Assembly (NCBI GenBank): GCA_038380435.1 | Contig: JAWZYU010000006.1 | Location: 36,892,501 to 36,956,500, forward strand | DNA from: Ryuthela nishihirai | Taxonomy: Eukaryota; Arthropoda; Arachnida; Araneae; Heptathelidae | Reading direction: 5' to 3' | DNA: 64,000 nt | Part shown: positions 10,028-20,180 of the stretch, in pieces | Layout: each line of letters starts with the position of its first letter | How positions within the stretch are numbered: the first letter of the stretch is position 1 | Notes under the pieces: generated by a model | Database searches by the model: none | Seen by the model: the letters and a program-made list of their open reading frames with translations, nothing else | Told to the model about the DNA's origin: nothing | Made by a program: the position numbers and the translations under genes

Positions 10028-10610
10028 TCTTCTGAGGGCTGAGTGCATAAGCGGACAGTAACACACAAACAAACAAACCTTCTTTATATAGTATTAAATA
10101 ACAGTGTCAGTCACAAAAATTAAATTCAGCAGTTAATTAAAACTGAGTAATAAGTATTGTATCAAAGTGTTTAACAAAATAAATATATTTTACGTGTAAA
10201 GAATTCTTTAACCATTCATCAATTTTGTGTAAGTTTCTTAATACTGGCATTGTTATTGTTAAATATTCAAACTTCCATAACTCATTAAATACTGAACGAA
10301 TATTGTTGAAAATCGAGATATTGATTTATTTGATTGAGATCTGCTATCACCTTTTTCAAAACAAAAAAACTTATTTTAGAAGTTACAGGGCTTCGACGTT
10401 AGCTTCCCATTGACATAGGTTGACTTAATTTATGAGAACCAACGAACATATTACGATTTGCATTTTACGAATCTCCCAATAACTTCATTCTGACTGTGGA
10501 AGAAGGTCGAAAATGCCAAGATTTTAAAAACTGAATATTGCAAACAATATGTTTACGCTAAAAATTTGAAATTTCTCGTTTACAGACTGTGATGCTCAAG
10601 AGTTTACGTA
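10028..10610. other. Mostly unrecognised sequence
   Basis: AT-rich. 10363-10421 is an inverse relative of 7520-7572 (GGCTTCGACGTTAGCTTCCC). No gene is supported. Confidence 0.5.
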
Positions 10611-10995
10611 GGTTGGGTTGTTTTACCTCTGAGAGGCACTTTTTTGCACACCATGGGCTAAATGACCAGGTCATATGGACCCCGAAGGCTCAGAGAAGGT
10701 TGGGGGAGGGGACCCACTGGACAGCTGTTGGGAGACAGATGGTATCCTCCCGTCAAGGCCATCCAGCGTGTTCTTCAACGTGCACAGGGTATGGCTCTCC
10801 CGCACACGGGGCCACGGCTTAACGTCCCATCCGACGGACGGCGGTCTTTCCAAGCCCATCGACGTCCCCTACTGACCGTGGGCAGGGCGGGGAATTTTGC
10901 AGAGATAAATCTCAACACTGACCCAGTTGGTACTCGAATCTGGGAACTACAGATTACGAGCCTGGCGCGCTACCGACTGAGCCACTCCCGCCCCT
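10611..10995 (-). mobile_element. SINE-A copy, full length
   Basis: Tail GGTTGGGTTG to head GCCACTCCCGCCCC. Three overlapping small frames here belong to the SINE. No clear TSD was found. Confidence 0.9.
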
Positions 10996-11087
10996 CTTTT
11001 ATAGGCACTAATAAAATATTACTACAACAGAATCGCAAAGCACGTAAGTTTTCGGGTATGCAAGCTTAGAGTACGCAGCCTCATTCC

Positions 11088-11360
11088 CATTCCCCGCCCT
11101 GTCCACGGTCAGTAGGGGACACCGATGGGCTTGGAAAGTCGCCGTCCATCGGATGGGATGTTAAGCCGTGGACTCGTGTGCGGAAGGGCAATACCCTGTG
11201 CATGTTAAAGAACACACTGGATGGCCTTGACGGCAGGCTACCATCTGCCTATCATCATCCCCTCCCCCAACCTTCTCTGAGCCTTCAGGGTCCATGTGAC
11301 TTGGCCATTTAGCTCATGGTGTGCAAAAAAGTGCCGCTCAGAGGTAAAACAATCCAATCC
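11088..11360 (+). mobile_element. SINE-A copy, head missing
   Basis: Starts in the body at CATTCCCCGCCCTGTCC and ends GTAAAACAATCCAATCC. The tRNA head is absent. Confidence 0.85.
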
Positions 11361-11468
11361 AAAGCTTCATTCCCAGCGATTGAAATTCCACAAAGATTTG
11401 TTAACGTTGCTCTTTAGGTGGGCGGCTAAGTATTCAAAGACCCTGCGTAGGACTACATAAAAAGTATA

Positions 11469-11533
11469 ATTGAATGGTGATGAGCACGAACTAGCATAAG
11501 ACCTACAAGAACTTGTCGAGATTACGGAGGAGG
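11469..11533. repeat. 65-bp direct repeat, left of SINE-A
   Basis: Starts ATTGAATGGTGATGAGCACG and ends ATTACGGAGGAGG. It recurs at 11919-11983 with two substitutions, so the SINE lies exactly between the copies. Confidence 0.95.
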
Positions 11534-11918
11534 GTTGGGTTGTTTTACCTCTGAGCGGCACTTTTTTGCACACCGTGGGCTAAATGGCCAGGTCACATGG
11601 ACCCCGAAGGCTCAGAGAAGGTTGGGGGAGGGGACCCACTGGAACAGCTGTTGGGAGACAGATGGTAGCCTTCCGTCAAGGCCATCCAGCGTGTTCTTTA
11701 ACGTGCACAGGGTATGGCTCTCCCACACATGGAGCCGCGGCTTAACGTTTCTTCCGACGGACGGTGGCCTTTCCAAGCCCATCAATGTCCCCTACTGACC
11801 GTGGGCAGGGCGGGGAATTTTTGCGGAGATAAATCTCAACGCTGACCCAGCTGGGACTCGAACCTGGGAACTACAGATTACGAGCCTGGCGCGCTCCCGA
11901 CTGAGCCACCCCCGCCCC
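11534..11918 (-). mobile_element. SINE-A copy between 65-bp direct repeats
   Basis: Full-length reverse-oriented copy, GTTGGGTTG to GCCACCCCCGCCCC. The flanking direct repeat is about five times longer than the 10-13 bp TSDs of other copies in this window. Confidence 0.92.
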
Positions 11919-11983
11919 ATTAAATGGTGATGAGGACGAACTAGCATAAGACCTACAAGAACTTGTCGAGATTACGGAGGAGG
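11919..11983. repeat. 65-bp direct repeat, right of SINE-A
   Basis: Second copy of the flanking repeat: ATTAAATGGTGATGAGGACG ... ATTACGGAGGAGG, 63 of 65 positions identical to the left copy. Confidence 0.95.
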
Positions 11984-12372
11984 AAGAACTAGAAGAGAAA
12001 GAAGAGACGGCATCGTGGGATTTCAATAAATTCAAAGGAAGTCTTTCAATTCCTTAAAGCAAAAAAAAACATCTCCATCCTCTTCCATCGCGCGGTTTTC
12101 CACTGCATTTCAGCAAAAGCATCCTCTTGCACTTCTGTTCCGTCGCCTGCACGAAAAAAGGTCACAAAAATAACTGACAAAAAAACCTGTCAAACCTCGA
12201 GCCGTAATCAGTATTTCGTAAAACACTAAATATATAAATATAATAAGAAGTTCATAAAATAGTAAATAACTTTTATAATTATTAATATATAGTTCGTAAT
12301 ATAATTTATAAATACTATAAATAATAAAGTGCTTTATACTTTAAGATTTTGCTCATAGGGATATTTAATTGT
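11984..12372. other. Nothing recognised
   Basis: AT-rich, with a run of short ATAAT/TATAA words at 12228-12330. No feature is supported. Confidence 0.5.
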
Positions 12373-12738
12373 GTTGGGTTGTTTTACCTATGAGCGGCAC
12401 TTTTTAGCACACAATGGGGTTTAATGGCCAGGTCACAAGGACCCCGAGGGCTCGGAGAAGATTGGGGAGAAGGGACCCACTGGATAGATGTTAAGAGACA
12501 GATGGTAGCCTCTAGTCAAGATCATCCAGCGTGTTCTTTAACGTACACAAGATATGGCTCTCCCGCACACGGTTCCACGGCTTAACGTCTCATCCAATGG
12601 ATGGCGGCCTTTCCAAGCCCATCGGCGTCTTCTACTGACCGAAGGTAGGACGGGGAGTTTGCGGAGATAAATCTCAACGCTGGCCCAAGTGGGACTCGAA
12701 CCTGGTAACTGCAGATTACGAGCCTGGCGCGTACCCCG
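12373..12738 (-). mobile_element. SINE-A copy, old
   Basis: Degenerate reverse-oriented copy from GTTGGGTTGTTTTACC to GATTACGAGCCTGGCGCG, truncated in the head. A further reverse body fragment (CGGAGATAAATCTTAATGCT) lies at 12765-12805. Confidence 0.8.
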
Positions 12739-12805
12739 GCTTAATAACCTCTTTATGACCGGTTTTTCGGAGATAAATCTTAATGCTGTACCAGGTGCGA
12801 CTCAA

Positions 12806-13008
12806 CGGCCATTGATTTCCACTGCATTCATTGCAAGAGCCTTCAGCCCAGGGGCGTATTCGGAAAGTTTTAACAAGGACTGACGAGGGTCGTATTTAAA
12901 AGCAATGGAGGCTTGAGTCCGATTTATATCTAGGTCCTCATAAAATATCTTATTCAATCTGAAAGTAGAGAAAAGGTTTAACTTCGAAATCCTCTCCCGG
13001 CCATGAGT
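12806..13008. other. Nothing recognised
   Basis: Short non-repetitive stretch between two SINE copies. Confidence 0.4.
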
Positions 13009-13020
13009 ACACCCCGCTGT

Positions 13021-13522
13021 TGGGGTGGGGGTTGGCTCAGTCAGTAGCGCTTCAGGCTCATAATCTACAGTTCCCAGGTTAGAGTCCCAGCTGGATCAGC
13101 GTTGAGATTTATCTCCGCAAAATTCCCCGTCCTGTCCACGGCTTAACGTACCATCCGACGGACGGCGGCCTTTCCAAGCCCATCGGTGTCCCCTACTGAC
13201 CGTGGGCGGGGCGGGGAATTTTGCGGAGATAAATCTCAACGCTGACTCAGCTAGGACTCGAACCTGGGAACTACAGATTACGGTCCTGGCGCGCTACCGA
13301 CTGAGCCACCCCCGCCCCTCCGTGTGCGGGAGAGCCATACACTGTGCACGTTAAAGAACACGCTGGATGGCCTTGACGGGAGGCTACCATCTGTCTCCCA
13401 ACAGCTGTTCCAGTGGGTCCCCTCTCCCAACCTTATCTGAGCCTTCGGGGTCCATGTGACCTGCCCACTTAGCCCATGGTGTGCAAAAAAAGTGCCGCTC
13501 AGAGGTAAAACAACCCAACCCA
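13021..13522 (+). mobile_element. Rearranged SINE-A: head, inverted head-body, tail
   Basis: Three parts: forward head and start of body (13021-13137; CAT at the anticodon position), an inverted head plus body (13138-13318, CTTAACGTACC to CCACCCCCGCCCC), and forward remaining body and tail (13319-13522, from TCCGTGTGCGGGAGAG). One 12-bp perfect TSD, ACACCCCGCTGT, at 13009-13020 and 13523-13534 encloses everything. CCACGG is shared at the first switch point. Confidence 0.88.
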
Positions 13523-13534
13523 ACACCCCGCTGT

Positions 13535-14040
13535 GGTTGGATGAAAGATTTCCTCCTTCTTAGTTTCTCCTGGTGTTGATATTGACTGTTCTATCGACAC
13601 AAGCATTACCATTAGCGCTGGAACGGCCATTGAAGACCAGTCGCTTGACCAATATTGTCGATTTTTATCTGCATGGCGAAATGAAGTGGGTTGTTTAGAA
13701 CACCGAGCCTACCAATGAAAGCTTGGGGCAATGCATTCAGTTAGCCTGTTGAGAACGGCCATTTCCTCGCAGAACTATTCTCACCGATCCGAGCATTTCA
13801 AGAGTTTGTGATCGCACTGCCCTAACCTGGTACGAAATGGTGAAACTTTTCAATTGATATGTTCCGTTAACGAAACCATTACACACGGTTTGTCATTGAA
13901 CCTTTTTTTTTATTCAAAACGTTCTTCAGGATTTGCTGTTAAAGTTATAACAACGATTTTTAAATCCTTCTGTATAAAGGGCTTATTTTTCGAAATATAC
14001 AGGATGAGCCAAAGAAAAGTAACTGAAACTGTTCGAAGAG
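13535..14040. other. Nothing recognised
   Basis: No coding frame with family resemblance. The phrase ACAGGATGAGCCAAAG near 14000 is reminiscent of some Tc1/mariner ends, but no partner end was found. Confidence 0.45.
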
Positions 14041-14570
14041 TTGGTTGTTTTTCCTCTGAGCTGTCGGTAGCGTGCCAGGCTCATAGTCTGCAGTTCCCAG
14101 GTTCGAGTACTAGCTGAGCCAGGGTTGAGATTTATCTCCATAAAAAACCCCGTGGGTTAAAACCCGCTGGGTAGTAATATAACTTTTATTACTACCCAGT
14201 AGTAATAAAAGGTACCAATAGGTTAGTAGTTTTTTTAAACTGGGTAGTAATAAAAGGGGGTAGTAATAAAAGTACTGGTCAGTAGGGGACACCGATGGGC
14301 TTCGAAATGCCACCATTCGTCAGATGGGACGTTAATATCGGATGGGAAGTCAGATAAGCCATGGTCCCGTATGCGGTAGAGCGATACCTTGTGCAAGTTA
14401 GAGAACACTCTGGATGGCCTTGACGGGAGGCTACCATCTGTTTCCCAACAGCTGTTCCAGTGGGTCCCCTCTCCCAATTTTCTCTGAGCCTTCGGGATCC
14501 TTGTGACTTGGCCATTTAGTCCATTGTGTGCAAAAAAAGTGTAGCTGAGCGGTAAAACAAACCAACCCGA
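14041..14570 (+). mobile_element. SINE-A copy split by ~130-bp insertion
   Basis: A 20-nt reverse tail piece (14041-14060) is joined to a forward head (CTCATAGTCTGCAG, CAT anticodon position) to 14145. The body resumes at 14277 (GGTCAGTAGGGGACACC) and ends at the tail near 14570. A 131-bp AT-rich insert separates head and body. Confidence 0.8.
14146..14276. repeat. Insert in SINE-A made of GGGTAGTAATAAAA words
   Basis: Contains GGGTAGTAATA repeated about four times in both orientations, including 12-bp inverted arms CTGGGTAGTAAT / ATTACTACCCAG around a short loop. No TSD is evident. Confidence 0.65.
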
Positions 14571-14880
14571 TCCTCTGAGCGACTCTTTCTTTGCACACAA
14601 TGGACTAAATGGCCAGGTCACAAAGACTCCTAGGGCTCAGAAAAAACTGGGAGAAGATAACCCACTGAACAACTGTTAGGAGACAGATTATAGCCCCTCA
14701 TCAAGGTCACCCAGCGTGTCCTTTAGCGTGAATACTTTACGTCCTATCCGATGGACAGTGACCTTTTCAAGCCCATCGGTGTCCCCTACTGACCGAGGGC
14801 AAGACGGGGAGTTTTGCGTAGATAAATCTCAACGCTGGCCCAGGTGGGACTCGAACCTGGGAATTATGGATTACGAATCC
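14571..14880 (-). mobile_element. SINE-A copy, tail-to-tail with previous copy
   Basis: Starts in the tail at TCCTCTGAGCGACTC directly after the forward tail and runs to TCGAACCTGGGAATTATGG; the outer head is truncated. Confidence 0.8.
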
Positions 14881-14969
14881 AGTGTTTGAAGAGATAGCGT
14901 ATATTAAAGTTGACAGAAGTATTAAATTCCATCCTTTCAAACCGAGAGCAGGAGGAGATTGGCGTCCTC

Positions 14970-15330
14970 GACAGCGGACCAGGCTCGAAATCTGCATTTC
15001 CCAGGCTTGAGTCCCACTTGGGCCAACATTCAGATTTATCTCCGCTAAGCCTCCACCCTCCAATCAGTCGGAAAATGGACACTGATGAGCTTGGAACAGT
15101 CGTTCGTTGGATGGGTAGTTAAGCCATGACTCATTTGCAGGAGAGTCATACCTTCTGCATGCTAAAGAACATGCTAACGGTCTTTGATGGGAGGTGGCCA
15201 TCTGTCTCCTAACAGCTGTTCAGTGGATCCCCTTCCCCAACCTTCTTTGAGCCCTTGGGTTCCTTCTAGGCTGGACATTTAGCCCATTGTGTGGAAAAAA
15301 AGTGCCACTCAGAGGTAAAACAACCCAACC
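14970..15330 (+). mobile_element. SINE-A copy, old, 5'-truncated
   Basis: Starts inside the tRNA head at ACCAGGCTCGAAATCTGC and ends CAACCCAACC. Well diverged. Confidence 0.8.
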
Positions 15331-15464
15331 CTTCAAACTGAAGTGAAAATGTAATGGGGCTAATAGAACCATTACACTCTCCTTCAAACTGAGCTAAAAA
15401 ATAATAATTGAAACTGTGTTTGAAGAGATAATTCATGATATTGGGGGATATATCTCAACATATA

Positions 15465-16662
15465 CACCGAAGAGCCAAAACATTATGACCACCTGTCTAA
15501 TATGATGTTGGTCCTCCACGTGCTGCCAAAACAGCTCTTACCCGGCGAGGCATGGATGTATAAGATTTCTAAAGTTGTCTTGTGGTATCTGGTATCAACA
15601 CTTTACCAGCAGATCTTTTAACTCTTGTAAGTTACGTGGTTGAGCCGCCGCAGATCGGATATGCTGTTCCAACACAAACCACAGATGCTCGATTGGATTC
15701 ATGTCTGGGGAATTTGGGGAATTTGGACCTGGAAGTCTTCCTCATGTTCCGTGAACCATTCCTGAACAATCCGGGCAGTGTGGCATGGCGCATTATTCTG
15801 CTGAAAGAAGGCACTACTAGAGGGATATACAATTGCCATGAAAAAATGTACCTGATCTGCAATGACTTTTAGGTAGGTGGTAGACGTCATAGTTTCCTGC
15901 ACATGAATGACCGGACACAGAGTTTCCCAAAACATTGCCCAAAGCATTACACTTCTTCCACCGGCTTCTTTTCGTCCCATGGTGCATTCTGGTGCCAACA
16001 CTTCTCCAGATAAACGACGCACACGTATACGGCCGTCCATACGGTGCAACACTAAACGAGATTCACCTGGCCAAATGACATTCTTTCAATCGTTTAAGGT
16101 CCAATTTTGATGCTCGCATGCCCATTGTAGGCGCTTTTGACGGTGAACAGAGATTAGCATGGGCACTCGGAGCGGCCTGTGGCTACGCAGCCTCATCTTC
16201 GATGTACTGTGTGTTGTGACCACATTACTCCCGTCACCAGCATTCAAATTACGGACGAACTGCTCCACATTATCCCGTCTTTTGGCTCGTACCATACGGA
16301 ATAGCATTTACTCACCCCTAGCATCGATGAGCCATGGTCGTCCCACACCTTGCCGGCAGTTAGTGGTTTTTCCCTCTTAAGGCCACTTTTTGAAGGTACC
16401 ACGGCTGACTATAAGCACCCCATAAGCCTTGCCATCTCGGAAAAACTTTAATCCAGTGTCTGGCCATTACAATTTGGCCTTTGTCAAACTCACTTAAGTC
16501 CGCTGCCTTTCCCATCTGAAGAACAAGAATAATACTTATTAACAGAGCTCAGTATCAGGTGTTATTTATACCGTTTCATGACCTTCACACGCGCCGTCGT
16601 TTACCTGCAGTTGCTTCGATTTGCATAAAGACTCGCTGGTCATAATGTTTTTGCTCTTAGTG
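15465..16662 (-). mobile_element. Tc1-like DNA transposon, ~1.2 kb
   Basis: Terminal inverted repeats (TIRs) of about 26 bp, both ending ACATTATGACCA: CACCGAAGAGC... at the left and CACTAAGAGC... reversed at the right. TA dinucleotides at 15463-15464 and 16663-16664 fit the Tc1/mariner target duplication. It encloses a minus-strand transposase relic. Length is near that expected for a full element. Confidence 0.9.
15600..16310 (-). pseudogene. Tc1-like transposase, inactivated
   Basis: Reading the minus strand, a helix-turn-helix-type segment contains RRPLRVPMLISVHRQKRLQW, followed by the DDE catalytic region. Family knowledge predicts a first catalytic Asp in a SDESR-like motif; here it reads PGESR (16030-16060), so Asp is replaced by Gly. 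The second motif reads FQQNNAPCHTA where family members have QQDNAPCH, so the second Asp is replaced by Asn. The Glu motif SPDMNPIEHLW survives in another frame near 15680-15720. A TGA replaces the expected Trp after WTLND, and at least one frameshift lies near 15715. The protein would have cut and pasted the element through its inverted repeats, but this copy cannot. The N-terminus is poorly preserved. Confidence 0.88.
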
Positions 16663-16664
16663 TA

Positions 16665-17048
16665 TCATATACCCAAGGCGGCTAGAATTATTTTGTCGCC
16701 CCAGACGAACCAATTTGAGGAGAATCAAAAAATCTTTATTTGTTAAATACTCAACAGTAATTAATTTTCAACCCTTATAAGTCACACATTTCTTTAAAAT
16801 ATTTTTGAAGCATCGCTTTTTAAAACATTTTTAAGAATTCTAAGTATTTTAAAAACCAATAAGTACCGTTAACTCCAAGTAAATAGAAAAAGTCAAGTGT
16901 TTGAAAATTTTAAGCAGCATCCCAAGTACTCAATACTCAAACTTTTCTACTATTGCAGCAAACGTGTTTAAACAATTTCATCCCAACTGGTTGTTTTTGG
17001 ATGTAAAATGTGCGGAAATTGCAAGGATATATCAATTAACAGGGTGAA
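16665..17048. other. Nothing recognised
   Basis: AT-rich sequence between the Tc1-like element and the mariner relic. Confidence 0.5.
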
Positions 17049-17374
17049 TTTAAGTTACAGCATCAAAGCAATTTTATTCCAGAAACATGTATATACATTA
17101 TTTTGCAATATAATCGTCTCCTCCCTCGATACTGAAAGTTTCGCGTCCAACGTCTGACAACATCTGACAAGCCAATTAAGCGCCGCATCTTTAACGAATT
17201 GTCCCCTGGCTAACATTCAATTTAGAAGAAATTTCTTCCAAAGTGATGCATTGGTTGTCCTGAACAAATTTATTACCAGGTTGCCCTTTACCAAGTGTTG
17301 CTGTTTCGATAAGTTGCCCTGCCATTACACTTGTGCGACCGTTTTCTAGGGAGTTCGCAACACATTTATAGAAT
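17049..17374 (-). pseudogene. Mariner-like transposase N-terminal relic
   Basis: On the minus strand the peptide contains ENGRTSV followed by CITLEEISSKLNVSQGTIR. Mariner transposases have a linker like F.NGR.SVED..RSGRP before a second helix-turn-helix of the ITLEEISS.L..S.G...I type, so this is a decayed DNA-binding part. The segment between is rearranged (MAGQLIETATLGKG). Beyond GTIR the frame decays with stops and no DDD catalytic motif is visible. A 3'-truncated SINE-A abuts it at 17375. The assignment rests on motif resemblance only. Confidence 0.6.
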
Positions 17375-17533
17375 TGTTGAGTAGTTTTACCTCTGAGCTG
17401 CCTTTTTTTTGTACACAATGGGCTAAGTGACAAGGTCACAAGGACTCCGAGGATTTAGAGAAGGTTGGGGGTGGGGACTAACTGGACAGTTGTTAGGAGA
17501 TAGATGCTAGCCTCCCATCAAGACCACCCAGCA
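17375..17533 (-). mobile_element. SINE-A 3' fragment next to 37-bp array
   Basis: Reverse-oriented tail and body (GTTTTACCTCTGAGCTGCC to CATCAAGACCACCCAGCA), ending abruptly. An 8-bp inverted repeat, AAGACCAC and GTGGTCTT, straddles the broken end. Confidence 0.8.
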
Positions 17534-17559
17534 TAGTGGTCTTGAGGTTTTATTTTAGC

Positions 17560-18180
17560 GTTAATAAAATATTATGATGAGTTCAAAGAGTGTCTGGAGA
17601 TCTAATATATTATGATGGGTTCAAAGAGTGTCTGGAGATCTAATATATTATGACCGATCAAGTAGTGTCTGAAGATCAAATATATTATGGCAGATCAAAA
17701 ATAAAAGAGTCTGGAGATATAATATATTATGACCAATCAAAATTTGTCTGGAGATCTGATATGTTATGACCGTTTAAAGTGTGTCTGGAGATCTAATATA
17801 TTATGATCGATCAAAGTTTGACTGGAGATCTATTATATGTTATGACCTATCGAAGTTTGTCTGGAGATCTATTAAATTATGACCGATCGAAGTGTCTGGA
17901 GGTCAATATATTATGACCGATCGAGGTTTGTATGGAGATCTAATATATTATGACCGATCGAAGTTTGTCTGGAGATATAACATATTATGACCGATCGAAG
18001 TTTGTCTGGAGATCTAATATATTACGACCGATCATGGAGTGTCTGGAGATATAATATATTATGACCGATCAAAATTTCTCTGGAGATGTAATATGTTTCA
18101 ATCAAAGTTTGTCTGGAGAGCTAATGTATTATGCCCTGACAAATATCTGGAGATCTAATATATTATGTCCCACCTAAGTT
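17560..18180. repeat. 37-bp minisatellite, about 16-17 units
   Basis: Core TCTGGAGATCTAATATATTA + TGACCGATCGAAGTTTG, period 37 bp. Substitutions and small indels are frequent, and the array starts just after a truncated SINE-A. Outer units are the most diverged. Confidence 0.9.
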
Positions 18181-18780
18181 TTTAATTCTATTTCTTCAAG
18201 ACCTCTTGGCCACTGTATTTCGAATGCTGCATGTTATTTCTTTTAAAATCTGTCTCAAGATTTTTCGGATCGTTTATTGCTTCGCAATAATTTTGAGCAA
18301 ACTCGAACCAACTGGAAACAAAAATGTGATGTCTTCAAAGAAAGGTACATTTCTCTGCAAAAACGGTCATCATTAGAAATGAACTGTATTTGAGATTCAG
18401 GAATCTGTGACGAGGGCTGGATATAGAATTTAAGTACCCCTGGGCCCGTATAGCAGAAGGTCATACTGTGAGCAGCATATATAAATATTTATAAATATAT
18501 TTTTTACAAAACCGTTTTAAATTTGTTTTATTCATTTTCTAACCATAAATGGGGCTCTTACATGATGTTTACAAACGAATAATCATCATAGTTGAAAAAT
18601 TCAAATTTTTTTTCTAATAAAATAAATTTTAATGATATTATTTTTCGTCATGAAATTTTAAATCCACACTCTAGGTTGATATTCTTGTGGACAGTTGTTA
18701 TTCCAAATATTAATTAAAATTAAATATTTAAAAATATTATGCATTTTATTATTTTTCATTTTATTATCTAATAAACGTAT
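18181..18780. other. Nothing recognised
   Basis: AT-rich with no supported gene. A frame at 18255-18464 has no recognised family. Confidence 0.5.
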
Positions 18781-18828
18781 CCGTCTCTTCGCCGAGTGGT
18801 TTAGCACCCTTCGCTACTGATCTAAGGA
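18781..18828 (+). mobile_element. SINE-B copy, 5' part (split)
   Basis: tRNA-like head CGCCGAGTGGTTTAGCACCC then CTACTGATCTAAGGA. SINE-A has inserted between its A-box and B-box; the copy continues at 19215. Confidence 0.85.
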
Positions 18829-19214
18829 GGGGCGGGGGTGGCTCAGTCGGTAGCGCGCCAGGCTCGTAATCTGTAGTTCCCAGTTCGAGTCCCAGCTGGG
18901 TCAGCGTTGAGATTTATCTCCGCAAAATTCCCCGCCCTGCCCACGGTCAGTAGGGGACACCGATGGGCTTGGAAAGGCCGCCGTCCGTCGGATGGGACGT
19001 TAAGCCGTGGCCCCGTGTGCGGGAGAGTCATACCCTGTGCACGTTAAAGAACACGCTGGATGGCCTTGACGTGAGGCTACCATCTGTCTCCCAACAGCTG
19101 TTCCAGTGGGTCCTCTCCCCCAACCTTCTCTGAGCCTTCGGGGTCCATGCGACCTGGCCATTTAGCCCATGGTGTGCAAAAAAGTGCCGCTCAGAGGTAA
19201 AACAACCCAACCCA
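18829..19214 (+). mobile_element. SINE-A copy, full length, inserted in SINE-B
   Basis: Near-consensus copy. The 13-bp TSD ACTGATCTAAGGA (18816-18828 and 19215-19227) is itself SINE-B head sequence, so SINE-A came later. Confidence 0.95.
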
Positions 19215-19385
19215 ACTGATCTAAGGACCTGGGTTCGAGACCCGAGTAAGGCGGTTTTTTTGTTTTGCCCTTTTTCTGCTGAGATCTTACTATCCTCCCA
19301 GACCTTCTCTATGGTGTATTAAACTGACAGGCTCATATCAGACCTCTATGACAAGCAGCTGCTTGAAGGGGTATTTTATTTTTTT
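19215..19385 (+). mobile_element. SINE-B copy, 3' part (split)
   Basis: B-box GGGTTCGAGACCC, body CTGCTGAGATCTTAC...AAACTGACAGGCTC, conserved GCAGCTGCTTGA and a T-rich tail GGGGTATTTTATTTTTTT. Confidence 0.88.
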
Positions 19386-19504
19386 ATAATTTAACAATTG
19401 TTAAATTCATATTATAAAATTTTTACAATTCCAACAATTTAAATGTATAAGCTCAAATTGCATGGAATGTAAATTGTATAAAATTCAGAATGAAAAAAAT
19501 AGTA

Positions 19505-19735
19505 GCAGTAAATGGCAACAATAAATTTGACAGCTATTTCCATTTCCCATAGGAATAGCATGGCAAAAATATTTGTTTCTACAAGCCCACCTTTTGAAAT
19601 TTCGACTTCACTGCAACCCGGACGACACCCAGAAACACTGAAGCGTCTTCCTGATGATTTATGGCTGCCAGAAACACACAGAGATACAGTTTTACCACTT
19701 TTCCTATTGCTTTTGGCTTTGACATTTGTTGGTTG
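19505..19735 (-). repeat. Unclassified interspersed repeat U1, copy 2
   Basis: Complement matches 5340-5640 over much of its length. Both strands carry short open frames, neither with a recognised domain. Confidence 0.6.
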
Positions 19736-19854
19736 GTCGGTTTGTGGATTTGACAAAAATTTGTTCCACCATGTCTTTCGAACGAGACGGAAAAACTTAA
19801 TGATTTACGTGTTAAATCAAAGCTTGTGACGGGGGAAGTATCATATATATATAT

Positions 19855-19943
19855 ACCCCCTCAAGCAGCTGCTTGCCACAGAAGTCTGACAGTAGCCTGT
19901 CAGTTTATATGCCATAGTAGAAGGTCTGAGAGGATGGCAGGAC
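19855..19943 (-). mobile_element. SINE-B 3' fragment
   Basis: Reverse-oriented: CCCCCTCAAGCAGCTGCTTG to GTCTGAGAGGATGGCAGG. The tRNA head is missing. An (AT)n run precedes the 3' end. Confidence 0.85.
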
Positions 19944-20180
19944 ATAGGCTATAAAAAAAAATGATATCCCCGTGCTTTCTTCTCCCTTAAAAAAGGGGAA
20001 ATGTGAAAAATATTTTAACCTATATCTTCAGAACGTGAAGGCCGGAAGTAACAAGCTATACGTCGAATGAAAACTTCTGACGCCGGGAATGTCTTTGACT
20101 AGAGGTTCTCAACGTGGGGTACGCGGTAAAATTTTTGGGGTACGCCGTGAGAGTTGAAAAGTCGCTAGATGTATGTTATA

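Noticed and set aside
15582..15872. 96-codon forward frame over the Tc1-like element
   Set aside because: It is antisense to the transposase relic, whose minus-strand motifs are clear.
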